NCBI RefSeq assembly: GCF_030269765.1 | Contig: NZ_BSTX01000001.1 | Coordinates: 496,001 to 560,000 of the forward strand | Direction of reading: 5' to 3' | From: Actinorhabdospora filicis | GTDB taxonomy: Bacteria > Actinomycetota > Actinomycetes > Mycobacteriales > Micromonosporaceae | Length of the DNA stretch: 64,000 bases | In this document: one piece after another, positions 18,310 to 26,464 of the stretch | How positions within the stretch are numbered: position 1 is the first letter of the stretch | How the letters are laid out: each line of letters begins with the position of its first letter | Notes under the pieces: generated by a model | The model's input: only the letters and a program-made list of their open reading frames with translations | Told to the model about the DNA's origin: nothing | The model's database searches: none | Program-made: the position numbers and the translations under genes

Positions 18310-19710
18310 ATGAGCAAATATCTCCTGATTTCGATCGTGTTCGTACTACTCGCACTACTCCTGTGGTCACTCCCGCCGCCCGCGCTCTCCCCCGCGTCCA
18401 AGTCGGCTCTGGGCGACAGACCGAGGCCTCCCGACCGCGAGGACCGCGTCTCCGGGAACTCGGATGAGCAGTCGCCCAATTCCGGGAAGCGTGCGCCCGG
18501 CGGCGAGCTCGTCACCGGTCTTACATGGCCCTTGCGGCGCCCGTTCCGGGTGGTCCGTGGCTTCGAGGTGCCGTCATCAGCGTGGGGCGCAGGACATCGC
18601 GGCGTCGATCTTTCGGCGGAGGAGGGGCGTGCCGTCCTCGCCGCCGCGGACGGCGTCATCAGGTACGCGGGACCGGTGGCGGGCAAGGGTGTGGTGAGCA
18701 TCGACCACTCCGAACGCGTGCGGACGACGTACGAGTCGATCTCACCCGTCGTATACGCCGGTCAGAAGGTACGCCGGGGAGAGGTGATCGGGCACCTGCG
18801 GTCCGGGCACGGCCACTGCGCCGAGATCACCTGCCTCCACTGGGGGCTGCTCGTCGACGGCGTGTACGTCGACCCTTCGTCGGCGCTCGGGACAGGGCGC
18901 GTGCGCCTGCTGCCCCGTCCCGGTCGCCTCGTCCGGGTCTGTCGTTGCGGAGCCTCAGCCGAGCGAGTGAAGCAGCGCCGGAAGCCGGTCCGCGAGCGAT
19001 TCGTACTGCGCCGACCGGTTGTGCACCTGCGCAGCGATGCGCATCGTCCCCTGGCCGCCGAAGGCGTTGACGGTGAGCTCCACACCGAGCTGGCGCCGGA
19101 CCGCGTCCTCGATGACGGCGGCCTTCTCGTCGGTGTCCCCGACGCCGGGAGGGAGCATCACCAGTCGCATGGCGAGGTCGGACAGACCGGGGTCCGGGAC
19201 CTCGACGTTCAGGGCCTTGGCGAGAACGGACTGTCCATAGTGGGCGAGTCGGCGGTTGTGGTCGCTGACCCGCTCGAAGCCGAGGTCGTGGAGAAGCTCG
19301 ACGCCGAACGGGCTGGCGAGCCAGTTGGTGTAGTCGTCGGTGCCGTTGTACTCGACGGCGACGGGGTATCCACTCTCGTGCTGCCAGGAGGCGACAAGGG
19401 GGCGGATACGGTCCTTCCACTCGGGAGCGACGGTGAGGAGAGCCGTCCCCCGGGGAGCGAAGGCCCACTTGTGCAGGTTCCCGACCCAGAAGTCGGCGCC
19501 AAGGGCGGTCACGTCGGCCGGGATGTGGCCGGGAACGTGGGCGGCGTCCACCAGGAGCGGAACTCCACGCGAGCGCAGCTCCCGCGCCAGCCGCTCGATC
19601 GGGAACAGGCGCGCGGTCGCGGAGGTGATGTGGTCGACGATCGCGAGCCTGGTGCGGTCGGTGACCTGCCCGAGCACCGCTTCGACGACTTCGTCATCTG
19701 TCGGGGTTAG
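18310..19710 (+). CDS. M23-family peptidoglycan peptidase with open 3' extension
   Basis: Secreted LytM-type metallopeptidase-like protein. Residues 3-20 are a signal or anchor helix (YLLISIVFVLLALLLW), then a linker, then an M23 domain at about 70-200 with GHRGVDLSAEEGRAVLAAADG (zinc-binding HxxxD region), YAGPVAGKGVVSIDH and the LHWGLLVDGVYVDP motif with the last metal His. The domain ends near 18,920, but the frame stays open to 19710, running antisense through most of the aminotransferase gene. The residues after about 205 are Val/Gly/Asp-rich antisense-like sequence, so the natural end may have been shifted by a frame change. No Shine-Dalgarno precedes the ATG; TTGACG (18274) may serve a leaderless transcript. 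Confidence 0.75.
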   Translation: MSKYLLISIVFVLLALLLWSLPPPALSPASKSALGDRPRPPDREDRVSGNSDEQSPNSGKRAPGGELVTGLTWPLRRPFRVVRGFEVPSSAWGAGHRGVDLSAEEGRAVLAAADGVIRYAGPVAGKGVVSIDHSERVRTTYESISPVVYAGQKVRRGEVIGHLRSGHGHCAEITCLHWGLLVDGVYVDPSSALGTGRVRLLPRPGRLVRVCRCGASAERVKQRRKPVRERFVLRRPVVHLRSDAHRPLAAEGVDGELHTELAPDRVLDDGGLLVGVPDAGREHHQSHGEVGQTGVRDLDVQGLGENGLSIVGESAVVVADPLEAEVVEKLDAERAGEPVGVVVGAVVLDGDGVSTLVLPGGDKGADTVLPLGSDGEESRPPGSEGPLVQVPDPEVGAKGGHVGRDVAGNVGGVHQERNSTRAQLPRQPLDREQARGRGGDVVDDREPGAVGDLPEHRFDDFVICRG

Positions 19711-20124
19711 GGGGATCTCGGCGATCTTGCGGACGACTCCCGTTCGGGCGACGTGGGCATCGACGTTGTAGCCGATCGCCCCGTAGCCGTGATCGGTGGT
19801 GATGACCTCGTCGCCGGCGGCCAGGTCGAGCGAGTTGAGGACGACCGCCGCGCCGGTGGTCATGTTGGTGACGAAGGCGGTGAGCTCGGGGTCGGCGCCG
19901 ACGAGTCCGGCGACGGCGTGCCGGGCGGCGGTGACACGTTCGACGCGCGCCTTGAAGAAACCACGCGGGTCGCGCTCTAGCTCATCGGTGATGAGGCGCC
20001 TGCGCTGGCGGACGGGCACGGGCACCGAGCCGACGGAGCCGTGGTTGAGATTGGCGATCGCGGGATCGTGGTCGAAGAGGACTGCGCCGCCGGGCACGGG
20101 CTCGGGAACGGAGGGGTGGGACAT
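18955..20124 (-). CDS. Class V PLP-dependent aminotransferase (isopenicillin-N-epimerase-like)
   Basis: Pyridoxal-phosphate enzyme of fold type I, class V. The 389 residues have the N-terminal NLNHGSVGSVP motif, the cofactor-binding TNMTTGAAVV segment, LLVDAAHVPG with Asp193 and His196, and GNLHKWAFAPRG carrying the Schiff-base Lys219. The family includes isopenicillin N epimerase, cysteine desulfurase relatives and ergothioneine-lyase-like enzymes; the actual substrate here cannot be decided. It lies 22 nt upstream of nothing obvious: xerC is transcribed into it with a 21-nt gap, so they may be cotranscribed. Its 3' end overlaps the open tail of the M23 frame. Confidence 0.9.
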   Translation of the reverse strand: MSHPSVPEPVPGGAVLFDHDPAIANLNHGSVGSVPVPVRQRRRLITDELERDPRGFFKARVERVTAARHAVAGLVGADPELTAFVTNMTTGAAVVLNSLDLAAGDEVITTDHGYGAIGYNVDAHVARTGVVRKIAEIPLTPTDDEVVEAVLGQVTDRTRLAIVDHITSATARLFPIERLARELRSRGVPLLVDAAHVPGHIPADVTALGADFWVGNLHKWAFAPRGTALLTVAPEWKDRIRPLVASWQHESGYPVAVEYNGTDDYTNWLASPFGVELLHDLGFERVSDHNRRLAHYGQSVLAKALNVEVPDPGLSDLAMRLVMLPPGVGDTDEKAAVIEDAVRRQLGVELTVNAFGGQGTMRIAAQVHNRSAQYESLADRLPALLHSLG

Positions 20125-20145
20125 CTGACTCCAGACGCGCGGTGA

Positions 20146-21090
20146 TCAGGCCCGCGGGTGTGCCTGGGTGAAAGCCTCCCGCAGACGTTCGGCCGACACA
20201 TGGGTGTAGATCTGTGTCGTACCGATCGTGGCATGCCCGAGCAGCTCCTGCACCGACCGGAGATCAGCACCACCTTCGATCATGTGCGTCGCCGCGCTGT
20301 GCCGCATACCGTGCGGCGTCGTGTGTGCCAGGCCCGCCGACAGTGCCGCGCCGCGCACGATGCGGCGCACCACCGTCGGATGAAGCCGCCCGCCCCGCAC
20401 GCCGAGGAGCAACGCGCGGTCGTCGGCGTCGGTGACCAGCTCCGGGCGTCCGTGCGCGAGGTACTCGTCCAGCGCGTCCTGCGCCGGGACGCCGTAAGGC
20501 ACCATCCGTTCCTTGTCACCCTTGCCGATGACGCGCAGCAATCGGCGCGACGCGTCGATGTCGGCGACGTCGAGGCCGCACAGCTCCGAGACGCGGATGC
20601 CCGACGCGTAGAGCAGCTCCAGGACGACGCGGTCGCGCAGGCCGATCGGCGATGCGTCGATCGTGGCCACCTCGACCAGCTCCGTCGCCTGCGCCGCGCG
20701 CAGCACCGTGGGGACCTTACGGTTGACACGGGGCACGCCGAGGCGCATGCCGGGGTTCTCCTCGGCGATCTCCGTGCGCTGCGCCCACGCGGTGAACGTC
20801 CGCGCGGCGGCGGCGCGCCGCGCGACGGTGGCGCGTGCGACGCCCGCGGCGCGGAGCTCGCCGAGCCAGCCGCGGAGCAGGTCCAGGTCGAGGTCGCCCA
20901 CTGTGTGCGCGCCCTGGCGGCGCGCGTAGTCGAGCAGAGACGTGACGTCGCCGGTATAGGCGCGGACGGTGTGCTCGGAGCGTCGGCGCACGTCGGAGAG
21001 GTGCGCGGCGAACCCTGCCACCGCCTCCCGCATCTCCGCGGACAGGCTCTCATGGGCTTTCTGCAGATCGGAACGTCGCACTGGACTCAC
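20146..21090 (-). CDS. xerC: Tyrosine recombinase XerC
   Basis: Site-specific recombinase acting at dif to resolve chromosome dimers. The 314-residue protein has an N-terminal SAM-like core-binding domain (about 22-108) and a catalytic domain containing Arg166 (ASGIRVSEL), Lys190 (VIGKGDKERMVPYG), His260-x-x-Arg263 (HGMRHSAATHM), His286 (LGHATIGTTQ) and the nucleophile Tyr295 (IYTHVS). All six catalytic residues are intact. Position beside dprA-comM-yraN is the standard actinobacterial location, which argues for housekeeping XerC rather than a phage integrase. No integration site is seen nearby. Confidence 0.95.
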   Translation of the reverse strand: MSPVRRSDLQKAHESLSAEMREAVAGFAAHLSDVRRRSEHTVRAYTGDVTSLLDYARRQGAHTVGDLDLDLLRGWLGELRAAGVARATVARRAAAARTFTAWAQRTEIAEENPGMRLGVPRVNRKVPTVLRAAQATELVEVATIDASPIGLRDRVVLELLYASGIRVSELCGLDVADIDASRRLLRVIGKGDKERMVPYGVPAQDALDEYLAHGRPELVTDADDRALLLGVRGGRLHPTVVRRIVRGAALSAGLAHTTPHGMRHSAATHMIEGGADLRSVQELLGHATIGTTQIYTHVSAERLREAFTQAHPRA

Positions 21091-21149
21091 GGGATCGACC
21101 TTCGTCCGCCGACACCGCTTCTGTCAAGTTGTCGCGCCGAGCACACGAG

Positions 21150-21176
21150 TTATCCACAACCGACCAGTTATCCACA
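21150..21176 (+). promoter_or_regulatory. DnaA-box pair 2
   Basis: Two perfect TTATCCACA boxes (21150-21158 and 21168-21176), 18 nt apart, in the divergent region between xerC and yraN. The linker ACCGACCAG matches that of pair 1 (ACTGACCAG). They could bind DnaA for transcription control or titration. Confidence 0.65.
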
Positions 21177-21257
21177 GGTCCGGGAGGTTACGACTGGAAT
21201 ATCCCTTGCGGAGCGCTCAAGCTGTACCGACATGTCCGGCTCTGATTCGGAGGAATC

Positions 21258-21626
21258 ATGTCAACCCAGCGTGAGAAGAACCGCCTCGGCCGCTTCGGCG
21301 AGGAAATCGCCGCACGCCACCTCGGCGAGGACGGCATGACCGTCCTGGACCGCAACTGGCGCTGCCGCCACGGCGAGCTCGACCTGATCGCCCGCGAGAA
21401 GCGCGGCACAGTCGTGTTCTGCGAGGTCAAGACACGCCGCACGGAGCGCCAGGGCACGCCGTTCGAAGCGGTGGACGAGGCGAAGGCGCGGCGCATTCGG
21501 AGACTCGCCGCGGAGTGGCTGAAGGAGCATCCGGGCAGTGGTGAGCGGCTCAGGTTCGACGTGATCGGCGTCGTCGTCCCGGCCGACGGTCCGGTGCAGC
21601 TGCGGCACCGCCGGGAGGTGCTGTGA
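21258..21626 (+). CDS. yraN: UPF0102/YraN endonuclease-like protein
   Basis: Small protein of the UPF0102 family with a restriction-endonuclease-like fold, of unresolved role. The 122 residues contain GEEIAARHLGEDGMTVLDRNWRCRHGELDLIA and the core motif VVFCEVKTRR (E-x-K), the putative metal site. GGAGGAATC precedes the ATG. It overlaps comM by ATGA-type coupling (TGATG at 21624-21628), starting the yraN-comM-dprA operon conserved across actinobacteria. Length is normal for the family. Confidence 0.93.
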   Translation: MSTQREKNRLGRFGEEIAARHLGEDGMTVLDRNWRCRHGELDLIAREKRGTVVFCEVKTRRTERQGTPFEAVDEAKARRIRRLAAEWLKEHPGSGERLRFDVIGVVVPADGPVQLRHRREVL

Positions 21627-23152
21627 TGGGTTACGCGAAGATCCACGCCGTCGGCCTCATCGGCCTCGTCGGTCACAACGTCACGGTGGAGGCCCACATC
21701 GATCGTGGGCAGCCTCGTGTCGTGCTGTCGGGGCTGCCCGACACGGTGCTCGGTCAAGCGCGTGACCGGGTCCGCTCGGCGGTGGTGAACTCCGGGTTCC
21801 AGTGGCCGGACCAGCGCATCGCTATCAACCTGCTCCCGGCCGCGCTCCCGAAGCACGGGTCGAGCTTCGACATCGCGATCGCGTTGGCGCTGCTCGTCGC
21901 CAGCCGCCAGGTCCCGGTCGAGTTGTGCGAGGGGCTGGTCCCGATCGGCGAGCTCGGCCTGGACGGGCAGCTGCGCCCGGTGCGGGGTGTTCTCCCGGCG
22001 CTGATGGCGGCGCGGGAGACGAGCGCGGTGACGGCGGTCGTCCCGCCGGAGAACCTCCGGGAGGCCAGCCATGTCGAGGGCATCAGGGTTCGCGGCGCGA
22101 GGTCGCTGCGTGCGCTGGTCGACGGCCTCGCCGGGGGCGGCGGGGACCTGCTGGAGGTGCCGCCGTCGCTGGACGACCCGCTCGATTTCGAGCCCGACAT
22201 CGCCGATGTGGTCGGGCAGGATTCGGCGAAGCGCGCGCTGGAGATCGCGGCGGCGGGTGGTCACAACATGTTCCTCGTAGGGCCGCCGGGGGTCGGTAAG
22301 ACGATGCTCGCGGAGCGGCTCCCGCCGATCCTGCCGCGCTTGAACGACGAGGAGGCCCGCGACGTCACGGCGATCCATTCGATCGCCGGGGCGCTGCGGG
22401 ACGACGAGGGGCTGGTGCGGCGCGCGCCGTTCCAGGCGCCGCACCATTCGGCGTCGATGGCGGCGCTGGTCGGCGGTGGGCTCGGCATCGCGCGTCCGGG
22501 GGCGCTTTCGCTGGCGCATCGCGGGGTGCTGTTCCTGGACGAGGTCCCGGAGTTCCGGCGGGACGTCCTGGACGCCCTGCGGCAGCCGCTGGAGTGCGGC
22601 GAGATCAGCATCAACCGCTCGATGGGCGTCGTCCGGTACCCGGCGCGGGTGCAGCTGCTCCTCGCGGCGAATCCGTGTCCCTGCGCCGCGGCGCAGGCGA
22701 TGGACTGCGAGTGCGCGCCAGCCGCGCGCAGCCGCTACCTCGGGAAGCTCTCAGGGCCGTTGCTGGACCGGATCGACATCCACTTGACGCTGGAGCCGGT
22801 GTCCCGCGCGGCGCTGCTGGACGAGCCGGACGGTGTCGAGCACTCCGAGGCCGTCGCGGGGCGCGTGCTCACGGCGCGCCGCGCCGCGGCGGCGCGGTGG
22901 GACGGCGCGGGGTTCGGCGCCGTCTCGAACGCGGAGGTGTCGGGGACGCGGCTGAGCCGCCATCCGTGGCGACTGCCGCGCGCGGTCACCGGTGTCGCCG
23001 ACTGGATGCTCGACTCCGGGCGGATCACGGCGCGCGGCTATCACCGCATCCTGCGGATCGCCTGGTCCATCTGCGACCTCGCCGGGCGGGAACGCCCCGA
23101 CAAGGACGACCTCGCCGAGGCCACCGGCCTGCGGCTCGGGAACAACCTCTGA
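21626..23152 (+). CDS. comM: YifB/ComM-type Mg-chelatase-like AAA ATPase
   Basis: AAA+ ATPase of the ComM/YifB family; in Vibrio ComM is a hexameric helicase aiding branch migration during natural transformation. The 508-residue product has the N-terminal ChlI domain (GLPDTVLGQARDRVRSAV), Walker A GPPGVGKTML (about 219-226), Walker B LFLDEVPEF, and the C-terminal Mg-chelatase domain with RVLTARRAAAARW and GYHRILRIAWSICDLA. The ATG at 21626 is preferred to the adjacent GTG at 21623 because GGAGG lies 8 nt upstream. Between yraN and dprA, it fits a recombination role. Confidence 0.95.
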   Translation: MGYAKIHAVGLIGLVGHNVTVEAHIDRGQPRVVLSGLPDTVLGQARDRVRSAVVNSGFQWPDQRIAINLLPAALPKHGSSFDIAIALALLVASRQVPVELCEGLVPIGELGLDGQLRPVRGVLPALMAARETSAVTAVVPPENLREASHVEGIRVRGARSLRALVDGLAGGGGDLLEVPPSLDDPLDFEPDIADVVGQDSAKRALEIAAAGGHNMFLVGPPGVGKTMLAERLPPILPRLNDEEARDVTAIHSIAGALRDDEGLVRRAPFQAPHHSASMAALVGGGLGIARPGALSLAHRGVLFLDEVPEFRRDVLDALRQPLECGEISINRSMGVVRYPARVQLLLAANPCPCAAAQAMDCECAPAARSRYLGKLSGPLLDRIDIHLTLEPVSRAALLDEPDGVEHSEAVAGRVLTARRAAAARWDGAGFGAVSNAEVSGTRLSRHPWRLPRAVTGVADWMLDSGRITARGYHRILRIAWSICDLAGRERPDKDDLAEATGLRLGNNL

Positions 23153-23163
23153 AAGGGGGAGAC

Positions 23164-24882
23164 ATGTCTGAATCCGATCGCCTGATCCGTGTCCTCTTCG
23201 CGTCTCTCTTCCCCAGCGGCCTGATGCCGGCCAACGAGCTGCTGGACGCGGTCGAGCCCGGTGACCTGCTCGGCAGGCTCCGCGAGGGGCGGTTGCCGCC
23301 GCAGCTCCAGGCGGTGGCGAACAACCGCCTGGCGGGACGCGACCCGTTCGGCCTCGGCAAGGCCGTGCTGGACGCGACGCACGCCCTCGGCGCGCGCGTG
23401 ATCATCCCCGGCGACGATGAGTGGCACGAGCGCCTCGGGGACCTCGCGGCCTCGGCGGAGAGCAGCGGCGACGAGGGCGTCCCGTTCTGCCTCTGGGCGC
23501 GCGGACCCGCGCACTTGAGAGACACGCTGGAGCGCTCCGTCGCGATCGTGGGGTCCCGCGCCGCGAGCCAGTACGGGATCGGCATCGCCCGGCGGTTCGC
23601 GCTCGGTCTCGCCGAGCGCGGCTGGGGCGTGGTGTCCGGCGGCGCGGACGGCATCGACGCCGCGGCGCATCGGGGCGCGCTGCTCGGCGAGGACGGCGCC
23701 GCGACGATCGCGGTCCTCGCCACCGGCATCGACCTGTACTACCCGCTGCGGAACAGCAGGCTCTTCGACGAGATCGCGGAGCGGGGGCTGCTCGTCACGG
23801 AGCTGCCGCCGGGGTCGGTGCCGCAGAAGTACCGGTTCCTCGTCCGGAACCGGCTGATCGCCGCCGCGACGCTCGGCACCGTCGTCGTGGAGGCGGCGCT
23901 GCGCAGCGGGGCGCGCAACACGGCGCGGCGCGCGGTGGAGCTGGACCGGCCGCTGATGATCGTGCCGTCGAGCATCGATTCGCGATACAGCACGGGGGTC
24001 CATCAGCTCGCCCGTGAGCCCGGGGGTGCGCGCATCGTGACCCGGCCCGAGGAGATCATCGAGGACGTCGGGCGGCTCGGCGACGACCTCGCCGAGCCGC
24101 TCCGCGCCGCCGACGGGGCGCGGGACCGGCTCAGCCCGATCGCGGCGCGGGTCCTGGACGCGGTGCCGCGCCGCGCGGGCGCGCTGCCCGATCAGATCGC
24201 GGCGCAGTCCGGGCTGGACGCCCGCGACGTCATGCGGTCGCTGCCGGAGCTGCTGATGGCCGGACTCGTCGACGAGGCGGGCGGGAGGTGGCGGATGCGC
24301 GCCGACTTAGCCGCAACGGGGCGGGCGCGCGGCGCGGCGGCGTCGTGTGCTCGCCCCGTGAGGCGCGGCGCCGTGGCACGGGGCGGCCCCGTCATCGGCG
24401 CGGCGCGGCGTAGCGAGCGGCGCCGCGTCCGCCGCACGAGAAACGGCCCGCGCCGGTTGGCGCGGGCCGCGACGTTCTCAGTCTCGCTACGGCAGAGTGA
24501 TGTCTGGTTTGTCCAGCTCTTCGACATTGACGTCCTTGAACGTCATGACCCGGACGTTCTTCACGAAGCGTGCCGGCCGGTACATGTCCCAGACCCACGC
24601 GTCGCGCATCTCGACCTCGAAGAACACCTCACCGTCGGTGTTCCGCACGTGCATTTCCACGTGATTGGCGAGATAGAACCGCCGCTCGGTCTCCACCACG
24701 TACGAGAACTGGCGAACGATGTCGCGGTACTCCCGGTAGAGCTGAAGCTCCATCTCGGTCTCGTACTTCTCGAGATCCTCAGCGCTCATATCGCGGCCTC
24801 CACCCCGTCATTGTCACTCATGACCGACTCGCCCGGCGCCGCAGCCCGCCGCGACACTCCCGCGTTCCTGACATTCGCGTAG
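23164..24882 (+). CDS. dprA: DNA processing protein DprA with unusually long 3' frame
   Basis: Loads RecA onto incoming single-stranded DNA. The ATG at 23164 follows GAAAGGGGGAGAC. The Rossmann-like core shows VAIVGSRAASQYG, VVSGGADGIDAAAHRGAL, ATGIDLYYPLRNSRLF, YRFLVRNRLIAAAT and VVVEAALRSGA, then a C-terminal winged-helix (LSPIAARVLDAVPRRAGALPDQIA) that ends near residue 380 (GGRWRMRADL). Family proteins stop about here. This frame instead stays open for about 190 codons of Arg/Ala-rich then antisense-like sequence, across a terminator hairpin and the opposite-strand DUF2469 gene. A TAG at 24308-24310, one frame away, suggests a small shift could have removed the native stop. The conserved part is certain; the true end is not. 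Confidence 0.85.
   Translation: MSESDRLIRVLFASLFPSGLMPANELLDAVEPGDLLGRLREGRLPPQLQAVANNRLAGRDPFGLGKAVLDATHALGARVIIPGDDEWHERLGDLAASAESSGDEGVPFCLWARGPAHLRDTLERSVAIVGSRAASQYGIGIARRFALGLAERGWGVVSGGADGIDAAAHRGALLGEDGAATIAVLATGIDLYYPLRNSRLFDEIAERGLLVTELPPGSVPQKYRFLVRNRLIAAATLGTVVVEAALRSGARNTARRAVELDRPLMIVPSSIDSRYSTGVHQLAREPGGARIVTRPEEIIEDVGRLGDDLAEPLRAADGARDRLSPIAARVLDAVPRRAGALPDQIAAQSGLDARDVMRSLPELLMAGLVDEAGGRWRMRADLAATGRARGAAASCARPVRRGAVARGGPVIGAARRSERRRVRRTRNGPRRLARAATFSVSLRQSDVWFVQLFDIDVLERHDPDVLHEACRPVHVPDPRVAHLDLEEHLTVGVPHVHFHVIGEIEPPLGLHHVRELANDVAVLPVELKLHLGLVLLEILSAHIAASTPSLSLMTDSPGAAARRDTPAFLTFA
24444..24469 (-). terminator. Terminator after the DUF2469 gene
   Basis: An 11-bp perfect stem, CGGCCCGCGCC (24444-24454) with GGCGCGGGCCG (24459-24469), closes a 4-nt loop. 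On the minus strand TTTCTCG follows, giving a factor-independent terminator 18 nt past the DUF2469 stop. It may also stop dprA transcription on the plus strand. Confidence 0.75.
24487..24789 (-). CDS. DUF2469 family protein
   Basis: 100-residue highly conserved actinobacterial protein (Rv2901c type), strongly acidic, soluble, with MSAEDLEKYETEMELQLYRE at the start and FYLANHVEMHV, VFFEVEMRDAWVWDMYRPARF and VRVMTFKDVNVEEL afterwards. No biochemical role is known to me. The ATG overlaps the rnhB stop by 4 nt, so it is translationally coupled to rnhB, the normal arrangement in this phylum. It is overlapped on the other strand by the open tail of dprA. Confidence 0.92.
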   Translation of the reverse strand: MSAEDLEKYETEMELQLYREYRDIVRQFSYVVETERRFYLANHVEMHVRNTDGEVFFEVEMRDAWVWDMYRPARFVKNVRVMTFKDVNVEELDKPDITLP

Positions 24883-25499
24883 GAACGCCGGTGCGCCTCG
24901 CACGGACCGTGCTCCACCAGCGCCGCTTGGTGCACGGCGGTGACGTAGCCCTTGTGCGCGTCGAACCCGTACTGCGGGAACCTCTCGTGCCAGTCGTCCA
25001 TGAGTCTGTCCCTGGTGACCTTCGCGAGCACGCTCGCGGCGGCGATGCACGCCGCCACCTGGTCACCCTTCCACACGGCCAGCCCGGGTACGGGCAGACC
25101 GTCCACGGCGAAACCGTCCGTCAGCACATAGTCGGGTGCGACGGACAGCTTCGCGAGCGCGCGGCGCATGCCCGTGAGGTTGCACACGTGCAGGCCGCGG
25201 CCGTCGACCAGGTCCTGGCCGATGATCACGATCGAGTAGGCCGTCGCGCGCGCCACGATCTCGGTGTAGACCTCGTCGCGGACGGCGGGCGTGAGCAGCT
25301 TCGAGTCGGCGAGCCCCGGGACTCGTCCGCGCTTGCCCGGCGGGAGGATCGCCGCGGCGACGACGAGCGGCCCCGCGCAGGCGCCGCGTCCGGCCTCATC
25401 GGCGCCCGCGACGGTGCCGAATCCGCGGCGACGGAGCGCGTCCTCAAGCGTGTAGAGGTCGCCGTCGCGCCGGACGATGGTGCGGGGGATCGTGATCAC
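24786..25499 (-). CDS. rnhB: Ribonuclease HII
   Basis: Cleaves RNA in RNA-DNA hybrids and removes misincorporated ribonucleotides. The 237 residues carry the catalytic acidic set: Asp34-Glu35 in AGADEAGRGACAGPLV, Asp128 in YVLTDGFAVDGLP and Asp146 in WKGDQVAACIAAASVLAKVTRD. The C-terminal KGYVTAVHQAALVEHGPCEAHRRSY motif is typical. It overlaps the NUDIX gene upstream and DUF2469 downstream, forming a tight three-gene operon. About 30 C-terminal residues are poorly conserved tail. Confidence 0.95.
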   Translation of the reverse strand: MITIPRTIVRRDGDLYTLEDALRRRGFGTVAGADEAGRGACAGPLVVAAAILPPGKRGRVPGLADSKLLTPAVRDEVYTEIVARATAYSIVIIGQDLVDGRGLHVCNLTGMRRALAKLSVAPDYVLTDGFAVDGLPVPGLAVWKGDQVAACIAAASVLAKVTRDRLMDDWHERFPQYGFDAHKGYVTAVHQAALVEHGPCEAHRRSYANVRNAGVSRRAAAPGESVMSDNDGVEAAI

Positions 25500-25966
25500 A
25501 GGACCTCACGCAGGATGCGGGTCAGGTTGGCCGGGTAGTAGCGCTCACCGGTGGCCTCAAGTTCGGTGAGGCTCCACCAGTGATGCTCATCCATTGTGGT
25601 CCGCTCGATGGGTTCGAATCCAGCGGTGTCGACCTCCCACGAGGCGACTCGCGCCACATAGAACCACTGGCGTTGCCGGTATCGACGGCCGTCGAAGCTG
25701 AACTCGGTGATGTCCTCGTGCACCGGCTCGCCCAGTTCGGTCTCGGGAAGGCGCAGCCCGGTTTCCTCGAAGAGCTCGCGCGCCGCGGCCTGGCGGGGCT
25801 CCTCGCCCTCGTCGAAGCCGCCGCCGGGGGTGAACCAGTACTTGTCGTCCGGGACGGCCGGGTCGCAACCACGGAATAGGAGGACGCGGTCGTCGGCGTC
25901 GAGGAGCAGGACCCGTCCGGCGCGGCGCTCTCTTACCTCGGCTGGAGTCGTCACGCCGATCGACAT
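25496..25966 (-). CDS. NUDIX hydrolase
   Basis: Cleaves nucleoside-diphosphate-linked substrates. The Nudix box spans residues 49-71 with the full GX5EX7REUXEEXGU pattern: Gly49, Glu55, Arg63-Glu64, Glu67-Glu68 and Gly70. The family member is 156 residues, containing only the fold with short extensions. First gene of the NUDIX-rnhB-DUF2469 group, overlapping rnhB by 4 nt. Substrate cannot be told; a housecleaning or RNA-related role is possible given its neighbour. Confidence 0.9.
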   Translation of the reverse strand: MSIGVTTPAEVRERRAGRVLLLDADDRVLLFRGCDPAVPDDKYWFTPGGGFDEGEEPRQAAARELFEETGLRLPETELGEPVHEDITEFSFDGRRYRQRQWFYVARVASWEVDTAGFEPIERTTMDEHHWWSLTELEATGERYYPANLTRILREVL

Positions 25967-26050
25967 TACGTGGCCGCCCGCCGATCGGCCAGCGGCGGGT
26001 ACGGCGGCGCGGCGCCGCTCCGTCGCGGGGCGGCGCCGTCGGCGCGTCGT

Positions 26051-26464
26051 TCAGCGCGCCGGGCGGGCGGTGCGGAGTGCCCACGCCGCGACGGTGAGCG
26101 CCGCGAACCCGAGTGGGGAGATGACGGCGGGGGCTTCGTCGCCGACGGCTAGGTGGGAGACCGACGCGCCCCCGTAGACGAAGAGCAGGCCGGCGTATGC
26201 CCATTCCTTGAGGCGGGGCAGGCGGGGCAGGAGCAGGACCGCGACGGCCAGGAGCTTCGCGACACCCATGATCGTGAGGAAGTAGAGCGGGTAGCCGAGG
26301 TGCTGGAAGGTCTCGACGACGTAGTCGACGCGGTCGAGGTCCCACCACGCGCCGACGACGGACTCGACGAGGACGGGGAGGCTGAGGAGCCAGAAGACGG
26401 CGGGCCGGATGAACGGCTGGACCCGCGAGCGCAGCGGGATCGGGGTGACGGTCGTCGGGTTCAT
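26051..26464 (-). CDS. DoxX-like membrane protein
   Basis: 137-residue integral membrane protein with four predicted helices (FIRPAVFWLLSLPVLVESVVGAW, LYFLTIMGVAKLLAVAVLLLP, WAYAGLLFVYGGASVSHLA and VISPLGFAALTVAAWAL). The GYPLYFLTIMGVAKLLAVAVLL pattern matches the DoxX-like family. Function in this clade is unknown; some relatives act with thiol redox enzymes. It stands alone, 84 nt beyond the NUDIX gene's start, followed upstream by a large gene-free island. Confidence 0.85.
   Translation of the reverse strand: MNPTTVTPIPLRSRVQPFIRPAVFWLLSLPVLVESVVGAWWDLDRVDYVVETFQHLGYPLYFLTIMGVAKLLAVAVLLLPRLPRLKEWAYAGLLFVYGGASVSHLAVGDEAPAVISPLGFAALTVAAWALRTARPAR

Noticed and set aside
20146..21090. Integrase of a mobile element
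   Set aside because: Standard XerC location and full housekeeping neighbours; no attachment site, excisionase or cargo genes.
25611..25621. tRNA T-loop-like GGTTCGAATCC
   Set aside because: It lies in the NUDIX gene and no cloverleaf partner arms or acceptor stem are found around it.
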